A stretch of 33,006 nucleotides of DNA from JAIVHC01 sp049975505 (GTDB lineage: Bacteria; Desulfobacterota; Desulfuromonadia; Desulfuromonadales; Desulfuromonadaceae). The translations under genes and the position numbers were made by a program. Below, piece after piece: positions 17,889 through 26,768 of the stretch. Position 1 is the first letter of the stretch; the number at the start of each line of letters is the position of its first letter. The stretch spans positions 1 through 33,006 of the forward strand of contig JBNGCY010000020.1 in the NCBI GenBank assembly GCA_049975505.1, in the 5' to 3' direction. Below the pieces are notes generated by a model that worked only from the letters and a program-made list of their open reading frames with translations, ran no database searches and was not told the origin of the DNA.

Positions 17889-18711
17889 TGTTTTTCACCA
17901 CTGTGTCGATTTCCTGCAGAGGGCGCAACATGGTTTCCAGAGTATCCAGGCGCAGAGAGTTCGGCCCGTCACATCGGGCTTTGTCCGGCTCATGGTACAC
18001 TTCCCAGAACAGACCATCAATCCCCACCGCAACAGCTGCACGCGAAAGCGCCGCAACGTATTCGCGCTGGCCTCCAGAGCACCCGCTTCCCCCGCCGGGA
18101 AGTTGCACCGCATGGGTTGCATCGAACACCACCGGACACCCGAATCCGCGCATTATGGGTAACGAGCGCATATCAACCACCAGATTGTTATATCCGAAAC
18201 TGGCACCACGCTCTGTGAGAATAATCCTGGTGTTGCCGGTGGATTCGACCTTTTCCACCACATGCTGCATGTCCCATGGGGCCTGAAACTGCCCCTTTTT
18301 TACATTCACAACTTTGCCGCTCTTACCCGCGGCAACCAACAGATCGGTCTGGCGGCACAGGAATGCAGGAATCTGAATTATATCGAGCACCTGAGCCGCA
18401 GCAGCGACCTCATGCACTCCATGGACATCGGAAACAACCGGAACATTGAACTCATCCCTGATCCGCGCAAGGATCTCCAGCCCCTTCTCAATCCCTGGAC
18501 CACGATAGGCCTCGACAGAAGTGCGATTGGCCTTATCGTATGAGCCTTTGAATATCAGTTTGATCCCCAGACGCTCACAGGTGCTGAGCAGTGACGCGGC
18601 GATGGTGCGCGCCGTATCCATATCCTCGAGAACACAGGGGCCGGCAATCAGGACAAACGGATGCGCGCCTCCGATACTGACATTGCCAATTCTGAAGGTA
18701 TCAGCAGGCAT
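17881..18711 (-). CDS. kdsA: Kdo 8-phosphate synthase
   Basis: KdsA condenses arabinose-5-phosphate with PEP to give Kdo-8-phosphate. The protein has the DAHP-synthase-like barrel motifs: FVLIAGPCVLED near 20-31, FKGSYDKANRTS near 55-66, VSDVHGVHE near 95-103, and the conserved C-terminal DGLFWEVYHEPDKARCDGPNSL segment. ATG 18711 is preferred over GTG 18714. It begins inside the last codons of pyrG (11-base overlap). pyrG provides the CTP later used by KdsB, so the neighbourhood is metabolically coherent. Confidence 0.96.
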   Translation of the reverse strand: MPADTFRIGNVSIGGAHPFVLIAGPCVLEDMDTARTIAASLLSTCERLGIKLIFKGSYDKANRTSVEAYRGPGIEKGLEILARIRDEFNVPVVSDVHGVHEVAAAAQVLDIIQIPAFLCRQTDLLVAAGKSGKVVNVKKGQFQAPWDMQHVVEKVESTGNTRIILTERGASFGYNNLVVDMRSLPIMRGFGCPVVFDATHAVQLPGGGSGCSGGQREYVAALSRAAVAVGIDGLFWEVYHEPDKARCDGPNSLRLDTLETMLRPLQEIDTVVKNNA

Positions 18712-20332
18712 CACTCTCTCCTGTATTCCGCCGCTGTTTCACCCCGCTCAGACACGCGCCTACAAAGGATTCAAACAGTGGATGCGGTTCCATAGGGCGG
18801 GAGCGGAATTCAGGATGGAACTGGCACGCAAGAAACCAGCGATGTTCGGGCAGCTCCACAATCTCGACCAGATTTTTTTTTGGGTTGATTCCTGAAACCA
18901 CCAGTCCGTCCTGCTCGAGCTTTTCACGATAGGTATTGTTAAACTCGTAGCGATGCCGGTGACGCTCATAAATACTTTTCTGTCCGTAGATGCGCTGCGC
19001 CAGGCTTCCATCGCGCAGTTCACACTGATATGCCCCCAGACGCATGGTTCCCCCGTAATCATCGACATTTTTCTGCTCTTCCATAATGTCGATCACGGGA
19101 TTTTGCGCTTCGGGGCGGAATTCGGCTGAATAGGCGTCTTCGAGTTTGCACACGTTGCGTGCGTATTCCACCACAGCCATCTGCAGTCCGAGACAGATAC
19201 CAAAGAAAGGCACATCGTTCTCCCGCGCATAACGGACCGCGGCCACCTTGCCTTCACTGCCGCGTTCCCCGAAACCGCCCGGAACCAGAATCCCGTCGAC
19301 ATCGGCAAAAGAATCACCGATGCCATGGCGTTCCAGCGCTTCCGAATCCACATATTTGAGATTCACCCGGCAGTCGTTGCCGATCCCCCCGTGGATAAGA
19401 GCCTCGGACAGGGACTTGTAACTCTCAGTCAATCCGACATATTTGCCCACAATCGCAATTGTGGTTTCTCCTGCGGGCTCTTTAACCCGGCGAATGATAT
19501 TGTTCCAGACTCCAAGATCAGGGGCTTTGGTCCATATCCCCAAACCATCCACAATACGCTCATCCAACCCTTGTTCATGATACACCACCGGAACTTCGTA
19601 AATCGATTCCACGTCGCGCGCGGTAATGACCGCCTCATCCCTGACATTGCAGAACAGGGCGATTTTGCTTTTCATATCCCGGGGAATCTCCCGATCACAG
19701 CGGCACAAGAGGATATCCGGCTGAATCCCGATTTCGCGCAGTTCTTTTACGCTGTGCTGGGTCGGCTTGGTTTTGAGCTCTCCGGCGGAGACCAGATAGG
19801 GGACAAGGGTCAGATGGATATAGAGTACATTCTCATATCCGAGGTCGGTTCGAAACTGACGAATCGCTTCAAGAAAAGGGAGGGATTCGATATCCCCGAC
19901 GGTGCCCCCCACCTCGACAATGGCCAGATCGACATCGCGTGCATTTTCAATGATTTTATGCTTGATTTCATTGGTGATATGCGGAATCACCTGCACGGTG
20001 CCGCCCAGGTAGTCTCCGCGGCGTTCTTTGCGGATGACACTGTCGTAAACCTGCCCGGTGGTGAAGTTTGACTTCCGCGACAGACGTGCGGAGGTATAGC
20101 GCTCATAGTGCCCCAGATCAAGGTCGGTCTCCGCTCCATCGTCGGTGACAAAAACTTCGCCGTGCTGAAACGGACTCATGGTTCCCGGATCCACATTGAT
20201 GTAGGGGTCAAGTTTCTGCATGGACACCCGCAGGCCGCGTGCCTCCATAAGCGCTCCAATAGAAGCCGCCGCCAATCCCTTCCCCAGGGAGGAAACTACA
20301 CCACCGGTTACAAACAGAAACTTGGTCTTCAT
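18701..20332 (-). CDS. pyrG: CTP synthase
   Basis: PyrG makes CTP from UTP with glutamine-derived ammonia. The N-terminal amidoligase domain begins MKTKFLFVTGGVVSSLGKGL and contains DPYINVDPGTMSPFQHGEVFVTDDGAETDLD. The C-terminal glutaminase domain has the nucleophile Cys in FFGICLGLQMAVVE and the His-Glu pair in QFHPEF. The frame opens at ATG 20353, with AGGAG between the two possible starts. ATG 20332 gives the conserved N-terminus and 543 residues. The coding strand contains an uninterrupted run of nine A (opposite 18873-18881), a possible slippage site that does not break the frame here. It heads the pyrG-kdsA-kdsD-kdsC-lpt operon. Confidence 0.96.
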   Translation of the reverse strand: MKTKFLFVTGGVVSSLGKGLAAASIGALMEARGLRVSMQKLDPYINVDPGTMSPFQHGEVFVTDDGAETDLDLGHYERYTSARLSRKSNFTTGQVYDSVIRKERRGDYLGGTVQVIPHITNEIKHKIIENARDVDLAIVEVGGTVGDIESLPFLEAIRQFRTDLGYENVLYIHLTLVPYLVSAGELKTKPTQHSVKELREIGIQPDILLCRCDREIPRDMKSKIALFCNVRDEAVITARDVESIYEVPVVYHEQGLDERIVDGLGIWTKAPDLGVWNNIIRRVKEPAGETTIAIVGKYVGLTESYKSLSEALIHGGIGNDCRVNLKYVDSEALERHGIGDSFADVDGILVPGGFGERGSEGKVAAVRYARENDVPFFGICLGLQMAVVEYARNVCKLEDAYSAEFRPEAQNPVIDIMEEQKNVDDYGGTMRLGAYQCELRDGSLAQRIYGQKSIYERHRHRYEFNNTYREKLEQDGLVVSGINPKKNLVEIVELPEHRWFLACQFHPEFRSRPMEPHPLFESFVGACLSGVKQRRNTGESDAC

Positions 20333-20442
20333 TTTTCGGGTAAACTCCTGCATTTTTAAATCGTCATTCCTGGAAAAATGTGATTTTTGTCCCTACTGCA
20401 AAATGTTGGACTGTACACCTAAAAAAGGAAAAAGTAAAAAGC

Positions 20443-20476
20443 AAAAACCGGTGCCAACACATGAGATGCACCGGTT
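20443..20476 (-). terminator. Intrinsic terminator after kdsB
   Basis: Arms AACCGGTGC (20446-20454) and GCACCGGTT (20468-20476) pair perfectly. On the minus strand the hairpin is followed by TTTTTGCTTTTTACTTTTT, a good U-rich tail. It lies 56 bases past the kdsB stop and separates the fur-kdsB unit from the pyrG operon. The pyrG promoter is therefore expected within about 110 bases on the pyrG side, though I could not pick a clear -35/-10 pair. Confidence 0.88.
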
Positions 20477-20531
20477 CAAAGCCGGAAGAAATCGCTCGAT
20501 ATTCCTCAATATCCCGCATTGCAGTGAACTT

Positions 20532-21272
20532 TTACTCAGGCAGAAGCAGCGCCTTTACTTTTTCAAGATCTTCAGGTGTATCCACCCCTATGCTCAGATG
20601 GGTTGTCAAAGCCACATGTATACGGTATCCGTGTTCCAGGGCGCGCAATTGCTCGAGTTTCTCAGCTTTCTCCAGCGGAGTCGGGTTGAGATGCGGATAG
20701 CGCAGGAGAAAATCGCGCCTGTACACATACAGGCCGATATGCCGCCGGGCATTCAGGCACGCAGTATCCGGAACAACATCGCGCGTGAAGGGAATCGGCG
20801 AACGGGAAAAATACAGGGCAAGGCCCTGCTGATCCGTCACCACTTTAACCACATTAGGATTGTTAAAATCCTCAGGGGCAGCGATATCCGCCATAAGGGT
20901 TCCCATGCTTATATCGGGCCGTTCGCCCAAGGGCGCGATGGCCGTATCAATCATCTCAGGCGCAATCATGGGTTCATCACCCTGCACATTGACAACCAGA
21001 TCGGCCTTTTCAAGACCGGCGGCGACTTCAGCAAGGCGATCGGTTCCGGTCTCATGGCAAGCAGAGGTAAGCACTGCGCGTGCCCCGAAATCCTCTGCTG
21101 CACTGAGAATCCGCTCATCATCGGTGGCGACAATAACTTCATCGACCAGGGTTGCCTGGCAGGTACGCTCATACACATACTGAAGCATGGGTTTGCCATG
21201 AATCAGAGCCAGAGGTTTCCCCGGAAAACGGGTAGACGCATAACGAGCGGGAATTATTGCGACAACATACAT
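20532..21272 (-). CDS. kdsB: CMP-Kdo synthetase
   Basis: KdsB activates Kdo with CTP to form CMP-Kdo, the donor for LPS inner-core assembly. From ATG 21272 the 246-residue protein starts with MYVVAIIPARYASTRFPGKPLALI, the nucleotidyltransferase signature. It contains VNVQGDEPMI, followed by the IALYFSR-like ALYFSRSPIPF segment and GLYVYRRDFLLRYPHLNPTPLEKAEKLEQLRALE near the C-terminus. The reading frame extends further upstream to 21560, but that part overlaps fur and shows no homology, so the short start is chosen. It follows fur by 64 bases. Its substrate is made by the kdsD-kdsA-kdsC genes next door. Confidence 0.96.
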   Translation of the reverse strand: MYVVAIIPARYASTRFPGKPLALIHGKPMLQYVYERTCQATLVDEVIVATDDERILSAAEDFGARAVLTSACHETGTDRLAEVAAGLEKADLVVNVQGDEPMIAPEMIDTAIAPLGERPDISMGTLMADIAAPEDFNNPNVVKVVTDQQGLALYFSRSPIPFTRDVVPDTACLNARRHIGLYVYRRDFLLRYPHLNPTPLEKAEKLEQLRALEHGYRIHVALTTHLSIGVDTPEDLEKVKALLLPE

Positions 21273-21336
21273 TATGACCCTATCTCCACATATTGCTGAA
21301 ATTATTGCAAAAGCTTGTTTAACAGACAGAGCGGAA

Positions 21337-21768
21337 TTATTTTTTCTGGCACTTCGGGCACAACCCGTATATCTCAAGACGCCGACGCGACAGGGTATAC
21401 TCATGTGTTGAAGCGGCTTTCTGCAGCAGCCAGTCAATCTGCAGATCTTCAAACTCGACGATATTTCCGCATTGTTCACAGATAAGGTGATAGTGATGAT
21501 CCTCCCCGGTATTGGCTTCATAGCGGGTCTGGCGGTCTCCAAAGTGACGTTCTGCGGCAATCCCGCTTTCGGCCAAAAGCTTCATGGTGCGGTATACTGT
21601 GGCATAACCGATATTGGGATGTTTTTTACGCAGGCGGATATATAATTCCTCTGCGGATAGATGCGAAGGTGAGGAAAGAAAGGCATCCAGAATAATCTGC
21701 CTTTGCCGCGTAACCTTCAAGTTGTGTTTAGCCAGATATGAACGGAACTGTTCCTGAACTGAAGCCAT
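21337..21768 (-). CDS. fur: Fur-family metal-dependent transcriptional regulator
   Basis: This is a DNA-binding repressor controlled by bound metal, most likely iron. The 143-residue protein has an N-terminal winged helix (LKVTRQRQIILDAF, then ELYIRLRKKHPNIGYATVYRTMKLLAESGIA). The C-terminal dimerisation and metal domain has HHYHLIC, the structural zinc cysteines ICEQCG, and a second pair GLCPKC close to the C-terminus. HHYH corresponds to the HDH-type metal ligand segment of Fur. The presence of the second CxxC fits Fur, PerR and Zur alike, so the metal is not certain. No Fur-box-like repeat was seen upstream. It lies before kdsB on the same strand. Confidence 0.85.
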   Translation of the reverse strand: MASVQEQFRSYLAKHNLKVTRQRQIILDAFLSSPSHLSAEELYIRLRKKHPNIGYATVYRTMKLLAESGIAAERHFGDRQTRYEANTGEDHHYHLICEQCGNIVEFEDLQIDWLLQKAASTHEYTLSRRRLEIYGLCPKCQKK

Positions 21769-21850
21769 TCATTCACCTGTTTAATATAAGAGAAAAGGCC
21801 CATGCATGATCAAACCCGCCAGAGATCCATATTGGTCTTTCTGCAGAAAA

Positions 21851-22390
21851 CTAGAGATTCTCCAGATACTTAACCACGCTGGGCTGCATCCAGTCGATCG
21901 CTCCGACAACATGTTCCACGACAGTGCCATTCCTGTTCACCACGAAGGTTTCAGGGTATTTGAACACCTTATACTGACGTTGTACCTGCGCATCTTCATC
22001 AAACAGAATCGGGAAACTGTGTGTTTTATCCTTCAGGAAATCCGCAACCGCTTCGGGACCGTTTCTCCCCTCAACGTTGATAGCGAGCATCTCAAACTCT
22101 TTTCCTTCAAAGTGCTGATACAGCTCTTCCATGGAAGGCATTTCCTGACGGCAGGGCGGACACCATGTAGCCCAGAAATTAACCAGAACCACCTGCCCGC
22201 GCAAATCTGAGAGGGTCACTGTTTCGCCCTGCATGTTCTGGAGGGTAAAATCCGGAGCAGTCTCCCCCACAGCCACCTTTGTGCTTTTGGCTCCTTGTCC
22301 GTCCCCTCTCTGCTCGCAGGCACAAAGCAGGACAACCGCCATAAATACCAATGAAACACAGGTGAAATTATATCGGAAACGATGCCACAT
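21851..22390 (-). CDS. TlpA/ResA-like thioredoxin lipoprotein
   Basis: This is probably a periplasmic, membrane-tethered thiol-disulfide oxidoreductase, of the kind used in cytochrome c maturation. The N-terminus is a lipoprotein signal peptide (VSLVFMAVVLLCAC, lipobox cysteine about residue 25). It is followed by a thioredoxin fold with APDFTLQNMQGETVTLSDLRGQVVLVNFWATWCPPCRQEMPSM, containing the active WCPPC. The cis-proline region is KYPETFVVNRNG. The 179-residue length is normal for TlpA/ResA. AGGAG lies ten bases upstream of ATG 22390. It is transcribed divergently from the methyltransferase gene at 22592, and no cytochrome genes are nearby, so the client is unknown. Confidence 0.85.
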   Translation of the reverse strand: MWHRFRYNFTCVSLVFMAVVLLCACEQRGDGQGAKSTKVAVGETAPDFTLQNMQGETVTLSDLRGQVVLVNFWATWCPPCRQEMPSMEELYQHFEGKEFEMLAINVEGRNGPEAVADFLKDKTHSFPILFDEDAQVQRQYKVFKYPETFVVNRNGTVVEHVVGAIDWMQPSVVKYLENL

Positions 22391-22482
22391 AGTTCATATT
22401 CTCCTGAAATTCGTTAAACACAACCTTATAGGAATAAATGAATGATAACCTGCATGCTCCAACACATAAAGGATAAATTTTT

Positions 22483-22518
22483 TCCGCCTGGAACAGGCGG
22501 ATGAAAGCGGCACCGCTT
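22483..22518. other. Tandem small hairpins in the tlpA-methyltransferase gap
   Basis: In the 201-base gap between the divergent genes, a perfect 8-base stem (22483-22490 with 22494-22501, loop GAA) is followed at once by a smaller stem around 22505-22518 (AAGCGG / CCGCTT). The first is preceded by a T-run but not followed by one on either strand in the right sense, so it is not a terminator. It could be part of a leader RNA of the methyltransferase gene. I could not match it to a known riboswitch core. Confidence 0.4.
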
Positions 22519-22591
22519 GTGCCCCTGCTGTCTGTATCGCCCTGACGAAGCAACGTATCTGGCATAATGCGTTGACCGCCAATTACAGGGT

Positions 22592-23260
22592 ATGGAATAC
22601 TCACCTGCACCAGAATCATTTAAAAAATTTGCCGGCGCAGGAGCATCCATGGCCAGAACAGCTATTGGTAGAAAGTTCACCTCTTTCCCCTTAGGGGAGC
22701 ATTTCACTATCGTGCCTGAATACGACGTTGCCCCCGCAGGCGAGCGGACAAACCTCATCATGGCGGCAGGGGCGTTCGGTTCCGGAGAGCATGAGACCAG
22801 CGCAAGCTGCATTGAAGAACTGGAAAAGATCCCCGATCTGCAGCACGCCAGAGTTCTCGATCTTGGCAGCGGCACCGGAATTCTAGCCATCGCAGCTCTG
22901 AAACTCGGGGCGGGATCGGCCCTGTGTGTCGATATTGAAGCCAAGGCGGTTCAGACCTGCGCGCGCAACTGTGAGCTCAACCAGGTTCAGGACAGGGTAC
23001 GCCACTGCTGCGGTACTCTTGAGGATGTAGAGGGTAGTGAAACCTTCGATCTGATTGTCGCCAACATCTATGGTGATATTCTCATCGATATTGCTGATAT
23101 CCTCATCCAATATGCGCGTCCGGGGGCAACCATTCTGCTATCGGGAATTCTGTATGAATACAACTTTGATGTGCGCCAGCGCTACGAACGTCTGGGCTGC
23201 ACCGTGCTTAAAAACAGGATGCTGGATGAATTCAGCACCATACTGCTTCTTGCCCCGTAG
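22592..23260 (+). CDS. PrmA-like SAM-dependent methyltransferase, short form
   Basis: This is a class I methyltransferase of the PrmA / ETF-beta lysine methyltransferase group, predicted to methylate a protein lysine or N-terminus. The SAM-binding motif VLDLGSGTGILAIAALKLGAG lies at about 88-108, preceded by AGAFGSGEHETS, which is diagnostic for the PrmA family. The post-motif region has VANIYGDILIDIAD near 149-162. At 222 residues it lacks the roughly 100-residue N-terminal substrate-recognition domain of ribosomal L11 methyltransferase. It therefore probably acts on another target or relies on a different recognition mode. No clear ribosome binding site precedes ATG 22592. Its stop is two bases from the convergent stop of the next gene. 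Confidence 0.75.
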   Translation: MEYSPAPESFKKFAGAGASMARTAIGRKFTSFPLGEHFTIVPEYDVAPAGERTNLIMAAGAFGSGEHETSASCIEELEKIPDLQHARVLDLGSGTGILAIAALKLGAGSALCVDIEAKAVQTCARNCELNQVQDRVRHCCGTLEDVEGSETFDLIVANIYGDILIDIADILIQYARPGATILLSGILYEYNFDVRQRYERLGCTVLKNRMLDEFSTILLLAP

Positions 23261-23262
23261 AA

Positions 23263-24501
23263 TCATAGAAAAATAACCAGCGCCGGAAACACCAGAAAGA
23301 GAAAGCACACCAGAGCCCAGCGCAGCATCTGCGGGGTCCCCACTGCTGCAACCATGGAACACTTGAAGATCATGTTGGCGGTAAACGCTATCAGAATGCT
23401 GATTCCGGCCTTACCTGCCTCAAGGGTCCCGGTCTGAACAAGATGCGCATTGGAAAGAGTTATAGCATCCACATCTGTAAGGCCGGAAAGAAACGAAACC
23501 GCATACACTCCGCTATCGCCCCAGATATCTTTGGCGGCCGAAACCGCGAGCAGCACCAGGGCATATAAAAATCCGAACAACAACGCCTGCTTCAGTTCTG
23601 CCGGATTTCTGGTCTCGGGCAACGGCGCCTGTTCATCCGCGCTTTTTTTCCACACCACTGTAATTGGGATGATGGCACATATAAACATCGCAGCAAATGG
23701 CCCTGCCAGGGTCTTCAGCAGTGGGAAGTGAACCACTCCGATCAGCACCGCCATACGTATCAGGACTATCGCCGAAGCGAGAGAAACCACTATAGCGGCC
23801 GTGAGGGAAAAACTCGGATGTCTGCGCGCGTGACGGCTGAAGGACAGGGTCGTCGCTGTACTCGACACCAGCCCGCCCAGAATTCCGAGTACCGGACCGC
23901 TCCAGCGCCTGCCCACAAATTTCACCGTAACATATCCGGTCAGATTCAGGGCACTGATCATCACTACCATCAGCCAGATATTATACGGATTAAGTGCGGC
24001 ATAGGGACCATAGCCGCGATCAGGCAGGATGGGGAGAATGACAAACGCGATCAGGACAAACTGCAGAATGGCATGGATATCCGGCGCTGACAACCTGCGA
24101 CTGAAGGCATGCATCTGCGGTTTGAAATACAGAATTGCAGTCGTGGCAAGACTCAAGGCGACCGCTGCTTCAGTCATCTTCTGTGCCACGAGCACTCCGA
24201 TCCCATACGCGATAAGGAGAGCGACTCCGGTGGTAAAACCCAGGGCTTCGTCCTCGCGAACCCGCTGTAACTGCATAATCACAGTTTGCAGGGTCACGGC
24301 ACCAACCCCGACGGGTACCATCCACGCATTCGCACTGACTGCGGCAATATGCCCGCACAGACACCCGAACAAAGTCACCAGGATAAAGGTACGCAAACCG
24401 GCAATCTTGGTGGGCTTGCGCTCCCGTTCCAACCCCATAAGCGCTCCGAGCAAGGCCGAAAGCAGATATATTTCAAGGATATGGAAGGCGTTGATGTCCA
24501 T
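23263..24501 (-). CDS. MgtC/SapB-family membrane protein with DUF4010 domain
   Basis: This 412-residue integral membrane protein has an N-terminal MgtC/SapB-type domain (LLSALLGALMGLERERKPTKIAGLRTFILVTLFGCLCGHIAA near 14-55) and a long C-terminal DUF4010-type domain with many predicted helices (about 155-412). The latter includes GGLVSSTATTLSFSRHARR near 208-226 and SGLTDVDAITLSN near 335-347. The function of this fused family is not established. A role in ion transport or membrane homeostasis is only inferred from the MgtC part. It starts 60 bases downstream of the FtsH-type gene on the same strand, so the two may be one transcript. The ribosome binding site is weak. Confidence 0.85.
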   Translation of the reverse strand: MDINAFHILEIYLLSALLGALMGLERERKPTKIAGLRTFILVTLFGCLCGHIAAVSANAWMVPVGVGAVTLQTVIMQLQRVREDEALGFTTGVALLIAYGIGVLVAQKMTEAAVALSLATTAILYFKPQMHAFSRRLSAPDIHAILQFVLIAFVILPILPDRGYGPYAALNPYNIWLMVVMISALNLTGYVTVKFVGRRWSGPVLGILGGLVSSTATTLSFSRHARRHPSFSLTAAIVVSLASAIVLIRMAVLIGVVHFPLLKTLAGPFAAMFICAIIPITVVWKKSADEQAPLPETRNPAELKQALLFGFLYALVLLAVSAAKDIWGDSGVYAVSFLSGLTDVDAITLSNAHLVQTGTLEAGKAGISILIAFTANMIFKCSMVAAVGTPQMLRWALVCFLFLVFPALVIFL

Positions 24502-24561
24502 AAAATATTTGTATCCGTTTAACGTAGAAAGCCTGAAGCTGCTTATTTCAAATTGCAGTGT

Positions 24562-26523
24562 CTATGAGTTGCTGGTTTTATCCGCAAACGCAACAGGCAT
24601 GGCTTCTGCGCAGGCCCCATCCGGTCTGACAGGTTTTCTTGCCTCGATGAAATCCTCAAACGCTGCCCGTTCCAGGGTTTCCTCTGCGACCAGAAGTTCT
24701 GCCAGCTCTTCAAGAATACTATGGTTTTCACTGATAATTGCAGCAGCGCATTTTTCCGCCTGGGTTACCAGATTGCGAATCTCCTGATCGATAATCCAGG
24801 CGGTTTTGTCGCTGAAGTTTTTCTCTGTTGCAAGCTTACGCCCCAAAAATGGATGTTCCTCTCCACGTGGATAACTTAGAGCTCCCAGAACATTGCTCAT
24901 CCCCCACTGACACACCATTTTCTCCGCCAGATCCATCACCTGTTTCAGATCATTCTGCGCTCCGGTGGAGTATTCTCCGAAAATCTCCTTTTCCGCCATA
25001 CGCCCTCCGAGCATGACGCACATCCGTCCCATAAGATAACTGCGCGGATAGTAATATACATCGTCATCCGGAAGCTGCTGCGTAAGCCCCAATGCCTGTC
25101 CATGGGGGATAATGGTAATTTTATGCACCGGATCTGAGCCGGGGATCAGGCGCGCAACCAGAGCATGACCCCCCTCGTGAACCGCGGTGAGGCGACGCTC
25201 CAGCTCAGACAGAACCAGCTTGCGCTCCATCCCCATCAGCTGGCGATCCTTGGCGCGTTCAAAGTGGGCGTTGCTTACCCGCTCACAATTCTCGCGCCCG
25301 GCAATCAGGGCCGCTTCATTGCATAAACTCGCCAGATCGGCACCCACCATCCCCGGAGTTCCCTTTGCAATGGCTTCATAATCGATGTCATCCTCTGTGG
25401 GAATCTCCCGGGTATGTACGCGCAGAATCTCGGCTCTGTCGCGCCAGTCGGGACGTCCGATCACAATCTGGCGGTCAAATCTCCCGGCACGCAAAAGTGC
25501 TGAATCCAGCACATCCGGACGATTGGTTGCCGCCAGCACAATGACTTCGTCGTGTGGGGTAAAGCCGTCCAGTTCTGATAGAAGCTGATTCAGGGTCTGT
25601 TCGCGCTCGTCGTTTCCTCCTCCGAGTCCGGTCCCGCGTGCACGCCCGACGGCATCAAGTTCGTCGACAAAGATAATACTGGGAGCATTCTTCTTTGCGT
25701 TTTTGAACAGATCGCGAACCCTGCTCGCTCCCACACCGACAAACATCTCTATAAACTGCGATGCCGAAATACTGTAAAACGGCACGTCTGCCTCTCCGGC
25801 TACCGCACGGGCAAGAAATGTTTTGCCGGTTCCGGGAGGGCCGGCAAGCAGCACTCCACGCGGAACCCTGCCGCCCAGGCGCGTAAATTTTCCAGGATCG
25901 CGCAGATAGTTGATGATATCGGATAATTCGTTTTTCTCCTCTTTCAGACCGGCCACATCCTCAAAGGTAACTCCGGTCTGCTCTTTTACGTAGCGTTCGG
26001 CCCCGGATTGCCCCACCTTTCCCATGACACTGCCGCCCATGCCGCCCTGACGCCGCATCCTGGCAATAAAAAACCACCACACCCCGATAATCAGAACCCA
26101 TGGGAGCAGATTGATAAGTATTCGCGCCCACAGCGGCGATTCTTCCACCACATTGGCTTCAATGCGCACTTCATGCTTTTCGAGCAGTGAAAGCAGAGAA
26201 GGATCTTCTACGGGGGGCAGAGTTGTTCTGAAGCGGATATACTCACGGGGTTCCTTTTCAGAGCCGTCCTGGGTCCGGAGCGGTAGTACCGTCTGGGGCT
26301 GTTCCTGCTTTAAGGGAATTTTTTCCTTAAAGCGCCCGTTTACGCGTTTATTCTCCAGCACGACTTCAGCGATATTGCCTTCTTTGAGGATCTGCTTGAA
26401 ACGGCTGTAGGATATATGTGCCTGAGGTTCCTGTGGCTTGGGTGGAAACAGATAGGCAAAACCTGCATTGAGGGCAATGATGGCGAGCATGAACAGCACA
26501 ACCCTGTTCCAGCTTGATTTCAT
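24562..26523 (-). CDS. ftsH: FtsH-type membrane AAA zinc metalloprotease
   Basis: This is a membrane-anchored ATP-dependent protease that pulls out and degrades membrane and regulatory proteins. Numbered from the upstream GTG 26532, it has TM1 at about 10-29, a periplasmic region to about 135, TM2 at about 137-157, Walker A GPPGTGKT at 231-238, the pore loop FVG at 264-266, Walker B IIFVDE at 286-291, the second region of homology at 335-354, the zinc site HEGGH at 452-456, and the third zinc ligand Asp528 in TGAQND. ATG 26523 is preferred, since AGGAG is only two bases from the GTG. Differences from the most common forms are HEGGH (usually HEAGH), DELDA (usually DEIDA), and a charged Gln/Lys/Pro-rich periplasmic part. 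It may be a paralog and not the housekeeping copy. Confidence 0.93.
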   Translation of the reverse strand: MKSSWNRVVLFMLAIIALNAGFAYLFPPKPQEPQAHISYSRFKQILKEGNIAEVVLENKRVNGRFKEKIPLKQEQPQTVLPLRTQDGSEKEPREYIRFRTTLPPVEDPSLLSLLEKHEVRIEANVVEESPLWARILINLLPWVLIIGVWWFFIARMRRQGGMGGSVMGKVGQSGAERYVKEQTGVTFEDVAGLKEEKNELSDIINYLRDPGKFTRLGGRVPRGVLLAGPPGTGKTFLARAVAGEADVPFYSISASQFIEMFVGVGASRVRDLFKNAKKNAPSIIFVDELDAVGRARGTGLGGGNDEREQTLNQLLSELDGFTPHDEVIVLAATNRPDVLDSALLRAGRFDRQIVIGRPDWRDRAEILRVHTREIPTEDDIDYEAIAKGTPGMVGADLASLCNEAALIAGRENCERVSNAHFERAKDRQLMGMERKLVLSELERRLTAVHEGGHALVARLIPGSDPVHKITIIPHGQALGLTQQLPDDDVYYYPRSYLMGRMCVMLGGRMAEKEIFGEYSTGAQNDLKQVMDLAEKMVCQWGMSNVLGALSYPRGEEHPFLGRKLATEKNFSDKTAWIIDQEIRNLVTQAEKCAAAIISENHSILEELAELLVAEETLERAAFEDFIEARKPVRPDGACAEAMPVAFADKTSNS

Positions 26524-26768
26524 AGTGTGCACGTCTCCTGTCCGGGTCTGTTTGAGCTATGGGGAATATTTGAAAAGTCCAATTTGCTATATCCCGTTTA
26601 TTCTAACAGAGCTTGCGCAGAAGCCAAAGCTCCATTCGGCTTCCCTGTCTTCAAATCTTCCTGAAACCTTACCTTCGGGGCATTTGGACTTGCGCCGTAT
26701 GTATTGAAGGGGTTAATTTAACATCTGCGCAGGATTTTTATTTTCTTCTGAATATATTTTGAGGATTC

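Noticed and set aside
19325..20071. 248-codon open frame antisense to pyrG
   Set aside because: It is fully covered by the highly conserved CTP synthase on the other strand and shows no family motif.
20220..21299. 359-codon open frame on the plus strand over the pyrG start and kdsB
   Set aside because: It crosses a terminator and two well-supported minus-strand genes, and the translation looks like no known protein.
21273..21560. N-terminal extension of kdsB by 96 codons
   Set aside because: The extension overlaps fur, lacks homology, and the conserved KdsB N-terminus begins exactly at ATG 21272.
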